NCBI GenBank assembly: GCA_039182515.1
Contig: JBCDCE010000007.1
Location: forward strand, 13,694-77,693
Length of the DNA stretch: 64,000 nt
Source: JBCDCE01 sp039182515
GTDB taxonomy: Bacteria; Pseudomonadota; Alphaproteobacteria; Rhodobacterales; Rhodobacteraceae
Reading direction: 5' to 3'
Every line of letters starts with the position of its first letter. Position 1 is the stretch's first letter. A model generated the notes under the pieces. That model saw nothing but the letters and a program-made list of their open reading frames with translations. It did no database searches and was not told the DNA's origin. The position numbers were made by a program, and so were the translations under genes. Of this stretch, positions 1 to 7,775 are shown piece by piece.

Positions 1-115
1 AATTTGCAGGCAACCCTCTCCCTACCACCCTTCATTGTTTGGCGGTTCGGAAAAGAATTTTAAAAGATCTGACACCAATGTAGGGACAATTTAAGACAAA
101 TAGGACTTCGCCTGA

Positions 116-559
116 TTAGTCGAACTTGCGGCTGGGAGCCAAAACTGTGGCCTCACCGCGAAGCACTTTTTTCCCATCAATCTCGCAAAACGTGTCGAGT
201 TGAACGCGACGCTTCGCAATATCCATATCGGTAACCGTCACCACGGCATTAACCATGTCACCCGGACGTACAGGCGCCAAGAACTTCAAGGACTGTCCAA
301 GGTAGACGGTGCCATGGCCGGGCAATTGCTCGCCGATAACTGCAGAGATCAAACCCGCTGTGAGCATACCGTGCGCGATACGACCCTCAAAGATCGTGTC
401 GCGGGCATAATCATCATCAAGATGGACCGGATTGTGGTCGGTCGATACTTCCGCAAACATCTCAATGTCGCGATCGGTCACGACTTTCCGCAGGTTGCGA
501 GTCATGCCGATTTCGATGTCTTCGATGCAGATTGTGCCTCGTGGCGCGTTGTCCAACAT
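116..559 (-). CDS. MaoC-family (R)-specific enoyl-CoA hydratase
   Basis: A 147-residue single hot-dog-fold protein of the MaoC/PhaJ type, expected to hydrate trans-2-enoyl-CoA to (R)-3-hydroxyacyl-CoA. The hydratase signature is visible around residues 40-50 as STDHNPVHLDD, carrying the Asp and His of the D-x-N-P-x-H active site, followed by the conserved IAHGMLT stretch. The ATG at 559 is preferred because AGGAAG lies about nine bases upstream; a TTG seven codons earlier is the only alternative. It lies alone, with no phaC or fatty-acid genes adjacent, so whether it feeds polyhydroxyalkanoate or another acyl-CoA pathway cannot be told. Family assignment is firm, substrate is not. Confidence 0.9.
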   Translation of the reverse strand: MLDNAPRGTICIEDIEIGMTRNLRKVVTDRDIEMFAEVSTDHNPVHLDDDYARDTIFEGRIAHGMLTAGLISAVIGEQLPGHGTVYLGQSLKFLAPVRPGDMVNAVVTVTDMDIAKRRVQLDTFCEIDGKKVLRGEATVLAPSRKFD

Positions 560-638
560 CCCGATTCTTCCTAGCAACAAAAGTACGTTGTTGGAGATAT
601 AGGCGAAACATTATTACTTTGCAAATGCAGAATGATAC

Positions 639-1511
639 TCAGCGCAGAAACCCGATGGCGAAGGTTGGGTTGGCGTGTTCTTGGGCGAGATATTGGTCGA
701 GTTTGGCTGGATCGGGGTCTGTTTTTGTTAAGGTTTCAGCAGCCGCCAGGCCGCCTGTGATGAACAGGCTGTCGATATCTTCGCCCATGGCACCCTTGAT
801 ATCGGTCAATACACCATCCCCAACGGCCAAGATCCGGCTGGGTTCAACATCAAACCCCGCACGCGCGAGCCTCCGCCGCGCCAGATCGTAAATCGGAGGA
901 TGCGGTTTGCCGAAATAGAGGCTCTCGCCGCCCATTTCGCTATAAAGCTGCGCCAAGGCTCCCGCGCACCATTCGCGCACCTCGCCGCGGTCCACGACAA
1001 TATCTGGATTGGCGCACAGAAGCTTCAAGCCCATCTGTTTAGCTTGCAAAAACGCAGGGCGCATTTCGTCGGGATGGACCAGCGGATCAAAGGGCCCGCA
1101 ACAGACGATACCTTCCGCGTCTTCCAAGGCAACCTGTTCAATTTCCAAAGGATTTTCCAAAAGATCCATAGGCTCAAAGAAAGGCTGATCGTGAGGCTGA
1201 CCAATAAAATAGACCTTTTGTCCAACTGCGCCGTCAAAGAGCGCAGCGCGTGCGCTGTCGCCAGAGGTGGCGATGGCGTCATAGCAATCTGAGGGCACTT
1301 CAAAGCGCTCAAATTGCGGCATCAGAGCAGACCAAGGCCGGGGCGCATTTGTCAGCAGAACGACGGCTTTGCCTTTCGCGCGAAACGCCCTCAAAGCAGC
1401 CACAGCCTCCGGGAAAGCCTTCACACCGTTGTGCACACAGCCCCAAAGATCACAAAAAAGCGCATCATAGCGATCGGACAGCTCTTCGAGGGAGTTAATG
1501 ATTTGAGCCAT
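639..1511 (-). CDS. TIGR01459-type HAD-superfamily class IIA hydrolase
   Basis: A 290-residue haloacid-dehalogenase-like phosphatase of the class IIA (NagD-like) group. Motif I near residue 20 reads FCDLWGCVHNG rather than the usual DxDGT, which is typical of the TIGR01459 subfamily common in alphaproteobacteria. Motif II is LLTNAPRP near residue 53, and motif III/IV appear as YFGKPHPPIYDLA and LAVGDGVLTDIKGA, with the metal-binding Asp pair. The start is ATG. The physiological substrate of this subfamily is not established; class IIA members dephosphorylate small sugar phosphates or nucleotides. It is separated by 125 bases from the next gene on the same strand and probably has its own promoter there. 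Confidence 0.9.
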   Translation of the reverse strand: MAQIINSLEELSDRYDALFCDLWGCVHNGVKAFPEAVAALRAFRAKGKAVVLLTNAPRPWSALMPQFERFEVPSDCYDAIATSGDSARAALFDGAVGQKVYFIGQPHDQPFFEPMDLLENPLEIEQVALEDAEGIVCCGPFDPLVHPDEMRPAFLQAKQMGLKLLCANPDIVVDRGEVREWCAGALAQLYSEMGGESLYFGKPHPPIYDLARRRLARAGFDVEPSRILAVGDGVLTDIKGAMGEDIDSLFITGGLAAAETLTKTDPDPAKLDQYLAQEHANPTFAIGFLR

Positions 1512-1636
1512 GGCACGTTAACCTTTTGCGGCGTCACACGTGCGTGCACGGGACGTATGTTTTGGGTATGTTTTGCGTACGCACGTATGCGCTCTTCGGG
1601 CCGCTGGCAACGGGAATTGCGGTCTATGCGGACCCG
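1512..1636 (-). promoter_or_regulatory. Promoter region of the HAD gene with tandem 10-mer repeat
   Basis: The gap upstream of the HAD gene contains the direct repeat GTATGTTTTG at 1555-1564 and 1566-1575, start to start 11 bases apart, followed by the partly palindromic GCGTACGCACGTATGCGC. Tandem half-sites one helical turn apart are a common arrangement for a regulator, but no known operator is recognised. Confidence 0.35.
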
Positions 1637-2329
1637 CTATTCAGCGGCTGTTGGCTTTGCGTTTGCGTCTTGCGGCGCGACAGCATGCACGATTTTAACG
1701 GCCATGTCGCGGGCGATGCTTGCATCAAGAGCAAGCTTGAAGCGCGGTTTGCGTTTGGCAATCTTGGCCACACGATCCCGGCGCCACTCTAAAACTTCAG
1801 AGCCTGCGTCTAGCGTGATAGTTGCCGCTGCAGGACCATTGAGCAGGTAGCTTGCTTCTCCAAAAAAGACGCCGGATGGCATTTTGAACGCGTGTCCACG
1901 CTTTGTGATCGAGGCGCCTCCGGAAATCACATAGTAGAGACAGTCATTGGGCTGACCCTCCCGAGTGATGACAGTGGCCTCCTCCAATTGAAGTCGGTTT
2001 GCTTCGCGCAAAAGCGCCCGAAAATCGCCAGGCGGCAGCGTATTGAAGCGCTCATAAAGATCTCGGTGCGCTTTGGGCACCGACCAAGCAGCACCCCTGG
2101 CATAAAGCACAAAAAGGCCAATGAGGTTGGCTGTGCCCATCATGAAGGAGGTGAAAATGGCTTCCCAAAGGGGAGCATCAGCGACCGTCCAATAATACCA
2201 AATGTAAAAAGCCGTGCCGGTCAGCATGAAAAGTCTGAGCACTACTTGGTTGATCAAAAGATAGCCCAGGGTGAAAATAATGCCCGCTGTCAGCACCAAA
2301 TTCTGAGGTGCCGTAAGTGCCTCCCACAT
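1637..2329 (-). CDS. Popeye-like membrane protein with cyclic-nucleotide-binding fold
   Basis: A 230-residue protein with three hydrophobic segments in the first 85 residues (LVLTAGIIFTLGYLLI, then a FMLTGTAFYIWYY region, then a MMGTANLIGLFVLYA region) followed by a cytoplasmic cNMP-binding-like domain to about residue 200 with VITREGQPNDCLYYVISGG and FFGEASYLL. Three membrane spans plus this domain is the plan of Popeye-domain proteins. In the phosphate-binding cassette the Arg expected after the Gly-Glu is absent (NGPAAATI), so classical cAMP binding may not occur. The start at ATG 2329 has GAGGAC just upstream; another ATG at 2365, also behind GAGGAG, would add 12 hydrophilic residues. Function unknown. 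Confidence 0.75.
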   Translation of the reverse strand: MWEALTAPQNLVLTAGIIFTLGYLLINQVVLRLFMLTGTAFYIWYYWTVADAPLWEAIFTSFMMGTANLIGLFVLYARGAAWSVPKAHRDLYERFNTLPPGDFRALLREANRLQLEEATVITREGQPNDCLYYVISGGASITKRGHAFKMPSGVFFGEASYLLNGPAAATITLDAGSEVLEWRRDRVAKIAKRKPRFKLALDASIARDMAVKIVHAVAPQDANAKPTAAE

Positions 2330-2625
2330 TCTGTCCTCGTTGCTTATCTCGCTCCCGAGGCACATAGCTCCTCGTTTTTGAGATCATTGCAATCAAAATT
2401 CCGACATCTACACGCTTTAATCGGTACGATCGCGACGAGATGGCCGCGGCATTGGAGCCCTACGTCTATGCCCCGAATTTCCGTCGCTGAAGGGGATCAA
2501 CTCTTCTGACGCAAGCTTTATCCCAAAAGAGGGGACTTGGCGTTGCGATTTGCGCGCCCTACCTTTCATATGAACGCATGAACGAGGCCCTGTGCCTCGG
2601 CCCCCAAATCAAAGGAGCCGTAAAG

Positions 2626-4113
2626 GTGTACTACAGTCCCCTTTCTCCCCCAACTCGCAACGGAGCAGGCAGCGGGTCGGCGCGCCGCGTCCCGGCTGTC
2701 ATCGTTGCGATGCTCGGTTTTGTTTTCTTGATGTCGCAAACGGTCATCGCAACGGCACAAGGCATGCCGCGCTCGTTTGCGGATTTGGCCGAACAAATCA
2801 GCCCTTCGGTGGTCAACATCACAACCTCAACCTCTGTTGCGGGTCGTGCAGGGCCTCAAGGCATCGTGCCGGAAGGGTCCCCGTTCGAAGACTTCTTTAA
2901 CAATGGCCCCCGCGGACGAGATGGCCAACCCCGCCGCTCTTCGGCCTTGGGATCTGGTTTTGTGATCTCGGAAGACGGGTTCATCGTGACCAACAACCAC
3001 GTGATTGAAGGCGCAGATGAGATCCTTATCGAGTTCTTTTCTGGTGATGAGCGCCCCGCGCGTTTGATCGGCACAGACAAAAACACCGATATCGCTCTGC
3101 TGAAAGTAGACGCAGATGGCCCGCTGCCATTCGTACAGTTCGGCGACAGTGATGCCGCGCGCGTTGGCGATTGGGTGATGGCCATGGGCAACCCCTTGGG
3201 CCAAGGCTTTTCGGTGTCAGCTGGGATCGTTTCGGCGCGAAACCGCGCTTTGAGCGGCACCTATGACGACTACATTCAGACCGACGCCGCGATCAACCGC
3301 GGCAACTCAGGTGGCCCTCTGTTTAACATGGAAGGCGACGTCATTGGCGTAAACACAGCGATTTTGTCGCCCAATGGCGGCTCGATCGGTATCGGCTTTG
3401 CGATGAGTTCAGCGGTTGTGACCCGTGTGGTGGATCAATTGCGCGAGTTCGGCGAAACACGTCGTGGCTGGATTGGTGTGCGCATTCAAGATGTGACGCC
3501 TGAACTGGCTGAAGGCCTGGGCCTTGATGAAGCGCGCGGCGCGCTTGTTTCCGAAGTGACCGCCGGTGGCCCGTCTGAGGATGCAGGCGTGCTCTCTGGC
3601 GATGTGATCTTGAGCTTCGCTGGTCAAGATGTGGCTGACACGCGCGAGCTTATTCGTCGGGTTGGCAACGCAGAAGTGGGCGCCACGCACCGTGTTGTGG
3701 TGTTCCGCCAAGGCAAGACTGAGACGCTGCGCATCACATTAGGGCGCCGTGAAACAGCAGAAGGCCTTGTGCCAGCCGGAGCTCCAGCACCCGAAGCAGA
3801 GCCCAAAGCGCCGGTTGAGAAATCCTTCTTGGGTTTGACCGTGACGGTGATCAACGATGAGCTTCGCGGTGATCTCAACCTCGCAGACGGCCTGACAGGC
3901 CTCGTGGTGACAAGCATCAACGAAGACGCAGATGCCTTCCAGAAAGGCCTGCGCAGCGGCGATGTGATCACGGAAGCGAGCCAGCAAGCTGTGGCAACCA
4001 TCGCGGATCTCGAAACCCGCATCTCGGAAGCTAAAGAAGCGGGCCGCAAATCGATTGTGCTCTTGGTCAATCGCGCCGGTCAAGCTCGGTTCTTCCCGCT
4101 CAACGTTGAGTAA
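2626..4113 (+). CDS. degQ: Periplasmic Do-family serine endoprotease (DegP/DegQ type)
   Basis: A 495-residue S1C protease with an N-terminal export signal (VIVAMLGFVFLMSQTVIATA), a trypsin-like domain and two PDZ domains (roughly residues 270-360 and 400-490). The catalytic triad is visible: His in TNNHVIEG, Asp in NTDIALLKV and Ser in RGNSGGPLFN. It degrades or refolds damaged envelope proteins. The GTG at 2626 is chosen because AAAGGAG lies eight bases upstream and the signal peptide then has normal length; an ATG at 2578 lacks a good site. No anti-sigma or two-component gene is adjacent. A strong terminator follows. Whether it is DegP, DegQ or MucD by name cannot be decided from sequence alone. 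Confidence 0.93.
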   Translation: MYYSPLSPPTRNGAGSGSARRVPAVIVAMLGFVFLMSQTVIATAQGMPRSFADLAEQISPSVVNITTSTSVAGRAGPQGIVPEGSPFEDFFNNGPRGRDGQPRRSSALGSGFVISEDGFIVTNNHVIEGADEILIEFFSGDERPARLIGTDKNTDIALLKVDADGPLPFVQFGDSDAARVGDWVMAMGNPLGQGFSVSAGIVSARNRALSGTYDDYIQTDAAINRGNSGGPLFNMEGDVIGVNTAILSPNGGSIGIGFAMSSAVVTRVVDQLREFGETRRGWIGVRIQDVTPELAEGLGLDEARGALVSEVTAGGPSEDAGVLSGDVILSFAGQDVADTRELIRRVGNAEVGATHRVVVFRQGKTETLRITLGRRETAEGLVPAGAPAPEAEPKAPVEKSFLGLTVTVINDELRGDLNLADGLTGLVVTSINEDADAFQKGLRSGDVITEASQQAVATIADLETRISEAKEAGRKSIVLLVNRAGQARFFPLNVE

Positions 4114-4134
4114 GCCTAAATTCTCACGGATTGG

Positions 4135-4168
4135 GAGGCGCGCTTTGCAAAAGGCGCGCCTCTTTTTG
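4135..4168 (+). terminator. Rho-independent terminator after the Do protease
   Basis: Perfect nine-base-pair stem GAGGCGCGC (4135-4143) with GCGCGCCTC (4154-4162), followed by TTTTTG. It lies 22 bases after the protease stop codon and separates it from the convergent lipoprotein gene. Confidence 0.9.
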
Positions 4169-4192
4169 TTGAGATCGCTGGAAGGTCGCGAT

Positions 4193-4690
4193 CTAAAGGC
4201 GCACAAGCCCGAGGCGTTTGGCCGTCTCTAAGCTGAGCGTTTCGCTGTCGATCGCGAAGGTGAGTTGAAACCGGCGAATGGCGTGCCGCGTCTGAGCATC
4301 CAGGCGCTCCGTAATTGGGCCATCGTAAAAACCGCGCGCTTTGAGGGCCCGCTGGAGGGCCGCAACATGACCATAAAGCAGTGTGCCGTCGCAGGGCACT
4401 TCTACCCAAAGCCTGCTCTCTGGGGCAGTTTGTGTTCGCGTGACTTCAATGCGGTACTTCGCCGGAAAGCGCGTTTTGCCATCTGTGCTGATCGAGGCCT
4501 CGCGCACCAAAAACTTTTCCCGCGTTTCTGAGAACTGAGCGGGTGTGATGTCTTCATGCCAACAGGTCCCGGGAGCTGCCCCGGGTGGCGCGGCGCGGCT
4601 TGGCACCTCTGTTGTCTCGACCTTTACAACATCGGGCGTGCTGCATGCGCTCAGCCCAAGTGCTAAGAGGAGGGAGAAACGGGAGTTCAT
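4193..4690 (-). CDS. Lipoprotein with C-terminal peptidoglycan-binding domain
   Basis: A 165-residue predicted lipoprotein. The signal peptide is short (MNSRFSLLLALG) and ends in the lipobox LSAC at residues 12-15, giving a lipidated Cys. The C-terminal 60 residues (ALQRALKARGFYDGPITERL through RHAIRRFQLTF) match a PG_binding_1 domain, which holds the protein to the cell wall. The middle part is not recognised. The ATG at 4690 is used because it directly precedes the signal peptide. It converges with the upstream protease gene. Likely an envelope-anchoring or wall-associated protein of unknown specific role. Confidence 0.8.
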   Translation of the reverse strand: MNSRFSLLLALGLSACSTPDVVKVETTEVPSRAAPPGAAPGTCWHEDITPAQFSETREKFLVREASISTDGKTRFPAKYRIEVTRTQTAPESRLWVEVPCDGTLLYGHVAALQRALKARGFYDGPITERLDAQTRHAIRRFQLTFAIDSETLSLETAKRLGLVRL

Positions 4691-4757
4691 CAGGATCTGC
4701 TTCTGTTCTTTTGAAAGCAAACTACACCAGTTTTGAGCCCCAGCCTAGGACCCTGTC

Positions 4758-5132
4758 TTAGGGTTGATCAGCCGCACGGCAAATCTCGGGATGTAAAAGC
4801 TCATCGAGCATGGGTGAGATGTCCTCAATCTCCTCTGCAATCACGTGGATCACGCTTTGCTCGCGCTGGATCCGGCCCGTGACGCGCAGCAGTCGCCCCG
4901 AGATCACGGCTCGGCGAAACCGCTCATAGACAGCGCGCCAAACCACCACATTTACCGTGCCGGTCTCATCTTCCAATGTCACAAAGATCACGCCCTTGGC
5001 AGTCCCAGGTCTTTGTCGCAAAAGCACAAGCCCCGCCACCGTCACCCGTGCACCTGCGGGCGGCAGGTCAAGCCGGGCGCTCGTGATGGCAGAAGGGGGC
5101 CTGGGCCAATCATTGGGATGCGGGCTATACAT
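4758..5132 (-). CDS. Orphan OB-fold protein matching the C-terminus of DnaE2 (ImuC)
   Basis: A 124-residue protein that corresponds to the C-terminal OB-fold nucleic-acid-binding domain of the error-prone polymerase DnaE2: the diagnostic stretch VTVAGLVLLRQRPGTAKGVI and then FVTLEDETGTVNVVVW spans residues 30-67, and the tail RVTGRIQREQSVIHVIAEE is also characteristic. The polymerase body (about 900 residues), imuA and imuB are all absent here. The ATG has no Shine-Dalgarno sequence but sits three to five bases from the predicted transcription start, so translation may be leaderless. A LexA box and sigma-70-like promoter lie immediately upstream. It is either a decayed imuA-imuB-dnaE2 remnant or a functional stand-alone SOS gene. 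Confidence 0.75.
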   Translation of the reverse strand: MYSPHPNDWPRPPSAITSARLDLPPAGARVTVAGLVLLRQRPGTAKGVIFVTLEDETGTVNVVVWRAVYERFRRAVISGRLLRVTGRIQREQSVIHVIAEEIEDISPMLDELLHPEICRAADQP

Positions 5133-5137
5133 GATAG

Positions 5138-5152
5138 GAACAAAGATAGAAC
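5138..5152 (-). promoter_or_regulatory. LexA box (alphaproteobacterial type)
   Basis: GAACAAAGATAGAAC on the + strand, which read on the - strand is GTTC-N7-GTTC, an exact match to the alphaproteobacterial LexA consensus. It overlaps the -10 element of the promoter of the orphan OB-fold gene and ends six bases before its ATG. Confidence 0.8.
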
Positions 5153-5171
5153 ATTTTTACGTAATGTCCAA
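5143..5171 (-). promoter_or_regulatory. Sigma-70-like promoter of the OB-fold gene
   Basis: On the - strand, TTGGAC (5166-5171) and TATCTT (5143-5148) are separated by exactly 17 bases. The expected start of transcription falls within a few bases of the ATG at 5132, implying a leaderless or nearly leaderless mRNA. Confidence 0.6.
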
Positions 5172-5239
5172 GGCTGGCAAATGCAGTCAAATCAGCCTAC
5201 ATCCGGTAAAGTTGACGACTAAGATGGAACAAACGGCAG

Positions 5240-5566
5240 ATGGCAAAGATCACCTACATCGAATATGGCGGCACCGAGCATGTGGTGCAGGTCGCCAATG
5301 GGCTGACCGTGATGGAAGGCGCGCGCGACAACAACATCCCTGGCATTGAAGCCGATTGCGGCGGGGCCTGCGCCTGCTCGACATGCCATGTCTATGTGGA
5401 GGAGGCCTGGGTCGCCAAGCTGCCTCCGATGGATGGCATGGAAGAAGACATGCTCGACTTTGCTTACGAGCCCGAACCAGATGGCAAATCGCGTCTAACC
5501 TGTCAGATCAAAGTGACCGATGATCTCGAAGGCCTTGTTGTCCGGATGCCAGAAAAGCAAATCTGA
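5240..5566 (+). CDS. 2Fe-2S ferredoxin (adrenodoxin/ISC type)
   Basis: A 108-residue ferredoxin carrying a [2Fe-2S] cluster. The ligands fit Cys40, Cys46, Cys49 and Cys88 (C-x5-C-x2-C in CGGACACSTC, and LTCQI), with an extra Cys44 inside the loop. The acidic EEDMLDFAYEPEPDG segment is typical of adrenodoxin/Fdx-type electron donors to Fe-S assembly or P450 systems. No isc genes or cytochrome P450 are adjacent, so the partner is not known. The stop codon overlaps the ATG of the next gene by one base (TGATG), so the two are probably cotranslated. Confidence 0.93.
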   Translation: MAKITYIEYGGTEHVVQVANGLTVMEGARDNNIPGIEADCGGACACSTCHVYVEEAWVAKLPPMDGMEEDMLDFAYEPEPDGKSRLTCQIKVTDDLEGLVVRMPEKQI

Positions 5567-6330
5567 TGCGCGGTCTGAGCGCCGGCCTCATTTTGCTCTT
5601 ATCCCTCGCCAAAACGGCTTATGGCTGCGCGGAGCCGCCTTGGTCGCAAACAGATCTGACCGAAAGCATCGCCACGCAAAATGGCACAACGGCCTGGTAC
5701 TCGGGCGCAACGCGCGAATACGGGCATGGGGTTTTGGGCGATTTGGCGGAGGGCAAAACCCTCCACCTGTGGTCTACGCAAAGCTCACAGCCCTGCGGTG
5801 TGCAACACACTTTGGATGCCAGCCACGTCTTTGAAGACATCACTCCGCGCATCATGGATCTTGACGGTGACGATGTGCCCGAACTCATCACGATCCGCGC
5901 ACACCAGCGCAAAGGGGCACAAATCGCCATCTACCGTGCCAAAGGGAATAGCCTCAATCTGATCGCGACAACCGATTATATCGGCACCCGCTATCGGTGG
6001 CTGGCCCCTGCGGGCATCGCGGATTTCGACGGCGATGGCGCTATCGATATCGCCTTTGTGGATCGCCCGCATTTGGCCAAAACACTGCGCCTCTTTCGCT
6101 TTGAAAACGACCAACTTACTGAATGGCGCCAAGTACGCGGCGTGACCAATCACAAGATCGGCTGGCCCTATATCGCAGGGGGTCTTCGGGATTGCGGCCA
6201 AGGTCCGGAAATTGTTCTGGCAGACGCCCGCTGGCAACGCGTCCTCAGCCTGTCGTGGCCAAACGCTCAATTGGCCAGCAAAGACCTAGGCCCCTATACG
6301 GGACCAGACAGCCTCACCAAACCCTGTTAG
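5566..6330 (+). CDS. Secreted FG-GAP/VCBS repeat protein
   Basis: A 254-residue predicted exported protein with a hydrophobic signal (LSAGLILLLSLAKTAYGC). Two calcium-binding blade motifs of the FG-GAP/VCBS type are visible: MDLDGDDVPELITI near residue 100 and ADFDGDGAIDIAFV near residue 150, consistent with a beta-propeller. The protein is short for a full seven-bladed propeller. It is translationally coupled to the ferredoxin gene, an unusual pairing with no obvious functional link. The dispersed 3' element starts at the base after its stop codon. Function unknown. Confidence 0.8.
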   Translation: MRGLSAGLILLLSLAKTAYGCAEPPWSQTDLTESIATQNGTTAWYSGATREYGHGVLGDLAEGKTLHLWSTQSSQPCGVQHTLDASHVFEDITPRIMDLDGDDVPELITIRAHQRKGAQIAIYRAKGNSLNLIATTDYIGTRYRWLAPAGIADFDGDGAIDIAFVDRPHLAKTLRLFRFENDQLTEWRQVRGVTNHKIGWPYIAGGLRDCGQGPEIVLADARWQRVLSLSWPNAQLASKDLGPYTGPDSLTKPC

Positions 6331-6388
6331 TTTTCCTGGCGAAAAATACTCCCGGGGAGGCGCGCCAGCGCCGGGGGCGGAGCCCCCC
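6331..6388 (+). repeat. Dispersed 3' element, copy a, with two hairpins
   Basis: Core TTTTCCTGGCGAAAAATACT begins directly after the stop codon at 6330. It is followed by hairpin 1 GGCGC-GCCA-GCGCC (6359-6372) and hairpin 2 GGGGGC-GGA-GCCCCC (6373-6387). The same layout recurs at 46296-46352 with different stem-1 sequence. Confidence 0.75.
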
Positions 6389-6442
6389 AACTTAAAGTCT
6401 CGTAGAGCCCCCTAAAAACTGAGGTGGCTCAGACCCTACGCT

Positions 6443-7696
6443 CTAAGACAATGCCCGCCACCCAATGTCACGGCGGCAGAAGCCTTCAGGCCAATCAATG
6501 GCATCCACCAAGGCATAGGCCTTCGCTTGCGCCTCAGCCAGGTTGGCACCGCGGCCCGTGGCGTTCAATACGCGTCCGCCCGCGGCCAAGACGGTACCTT
6601 CGCCCAATGCGGTGCCTGCATGAAAACACATCTCTTGGCTTGTATTGGGCAAGGTATCTAACCCTCTGATCACGCTGCCCTTTTGCACTGCGCCGGGATA
6701 GCCCTCGGCGGCAAGAACCACGGTCAAAGCATGATCATCCGCCCAAACAACAGGCGTGCGGCCCAAGGTGTGCTCAGCGCAATCCAACAGTAGATCCAGC
6801 ACCTGCGCGCCTAAGCGCATCATCAAAATCTGGCACTCAGGGTCGCCAAAGCGGACGTTAAACTCCACCAAGCTCGGCGCCCCGTCTTCGATCATCAGCC
6901 CCACATAGAGCACCCCGCGATAGGGTGTGCCGCGCATGGCCATTTCTTGCAAACAGGGCCGAACGATCTCCTCCATCGCCCGTGTTTGAACAGCCTCTGA
7001 GAGAATAGGAGCAGGTGAATAAGCGCCCATACCACCCGTGTTCGGGCCTGTGTCGCCTTCTCCAACACGTTTGTGATCTTGCGCAGTCCCCACGGGCAAA
7101 GCATCTGTGCCGTCACACAGGACAAAAAAGCTGGCTTCCTCGCCGGTGAGCAGGGCCTCAATCACCACCTCTGCCCCTGGCTCTTCAAAAAGCGCATCAA
7201 GAGCGGTCAAAGCTGTGCTGAGATCCTCCGCAACCGTCACGCCTTTGCCCGCCGCAAGCCCATCTGCCTTCACGACAATCGGCGCGCCCTGTGCTTCAAC
7301 GTAAGCCCGTGCTTCTGCCAAATCTGTGAAATGCGCATAGGCCGCCGTTGGTGCATCACAAGCTGCACAAATCTCCTTGGTAAAGGCTTTGGAGCCTTCG
7401 AGCTGTGCCGCTTTAGCCGACGGCCCGAAGGTCAAAATCCCCGCTTCGCGCAACACATCCGCCACCCCCGCCACAAGCGGGGCCTCGGGGCCAATCACCA
7501 CAAAGTCGATCTCTTGCGCTTTGGCAAAATCGCGCACGGCTGCACCATCCGTGATCGCGAGAGGTTGGCACTGGGCAATCTCAGATATGCCCGCATTGCC
7601 AGGGCACACCACAAGACGATCACACTTAGGGTTCTGCTTGAAGGCCCAAGCCAAACTATGCTCGCGACCACCGCCGCCCAAGATCAAAATGTTCAT
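6443..7696 (-). CDS. purD: Phosphoribosylamine-glycine ligase (GAR synthetase)
   Basis: A 417-residue ATP-grasp enzyme that joins glycine to 5-phosphoribosylamine in step two of purine synthesis. The N-terminus MNILILGGGGREHSLAWA is diagnostic, followed by VVIGPEAPLVAGVAD, the ATP-grasp lysine segment VVKADGLAAGKGV, and the metal-binding EFNVRFGDPE. Length is normal for the family. The ATG at 7696 is fixed by that conserved N-terminus, even though the reading frame stays open 107 codons further upstream. It is transcribed divergently from xseA across a 79-base gap, so the two promoters lie close together or overlap. Confidence 0.97.
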   Translation of the reverse strand: MNILILGGGGREHSLAWAFKQNPKCDRLVVCPGNAGISEIAQCQPLAITDGAAVRDFAKAQEIDFVVIGPEAPLVAGVADVLREAGILTFGPSAKAAQLEGSKAFTKEICAACDAPTAAYAHFTDLAEARAYVEAQGAPIVVKADGLAAGKGVTVAEDLSTALTALDALFEEPGAEVVIEALLTGEEASFFVLCDGTDALPVGTAQDHKRVGEGDTGPNTGGMGAYSPAPILSEAVQTRAMEEIVRPCLQEMAMRGTPYRGVLYVGLMIEDGAPSLVEFNVRFGDPECQILMMRLGAQVLDLLLDCAEHTLGRTPVVWADDHALTVVLAAEGYPGAVQKGSVIRGLDTLPNTSQEMCFHAGTALGEGTVLAAGGRVLNATGRGANLAEAQAKAYALVDAIDWPEGFCRRDIGWRALS

Positions 7697-7775
7697 TGTG
7701 CATCCGGCCTTCTCTGTTCTTCCCGACGCTTGCGTTCTAAGCTCGGCCCGAGACAAGTACAACCAAGGCAGTGGC

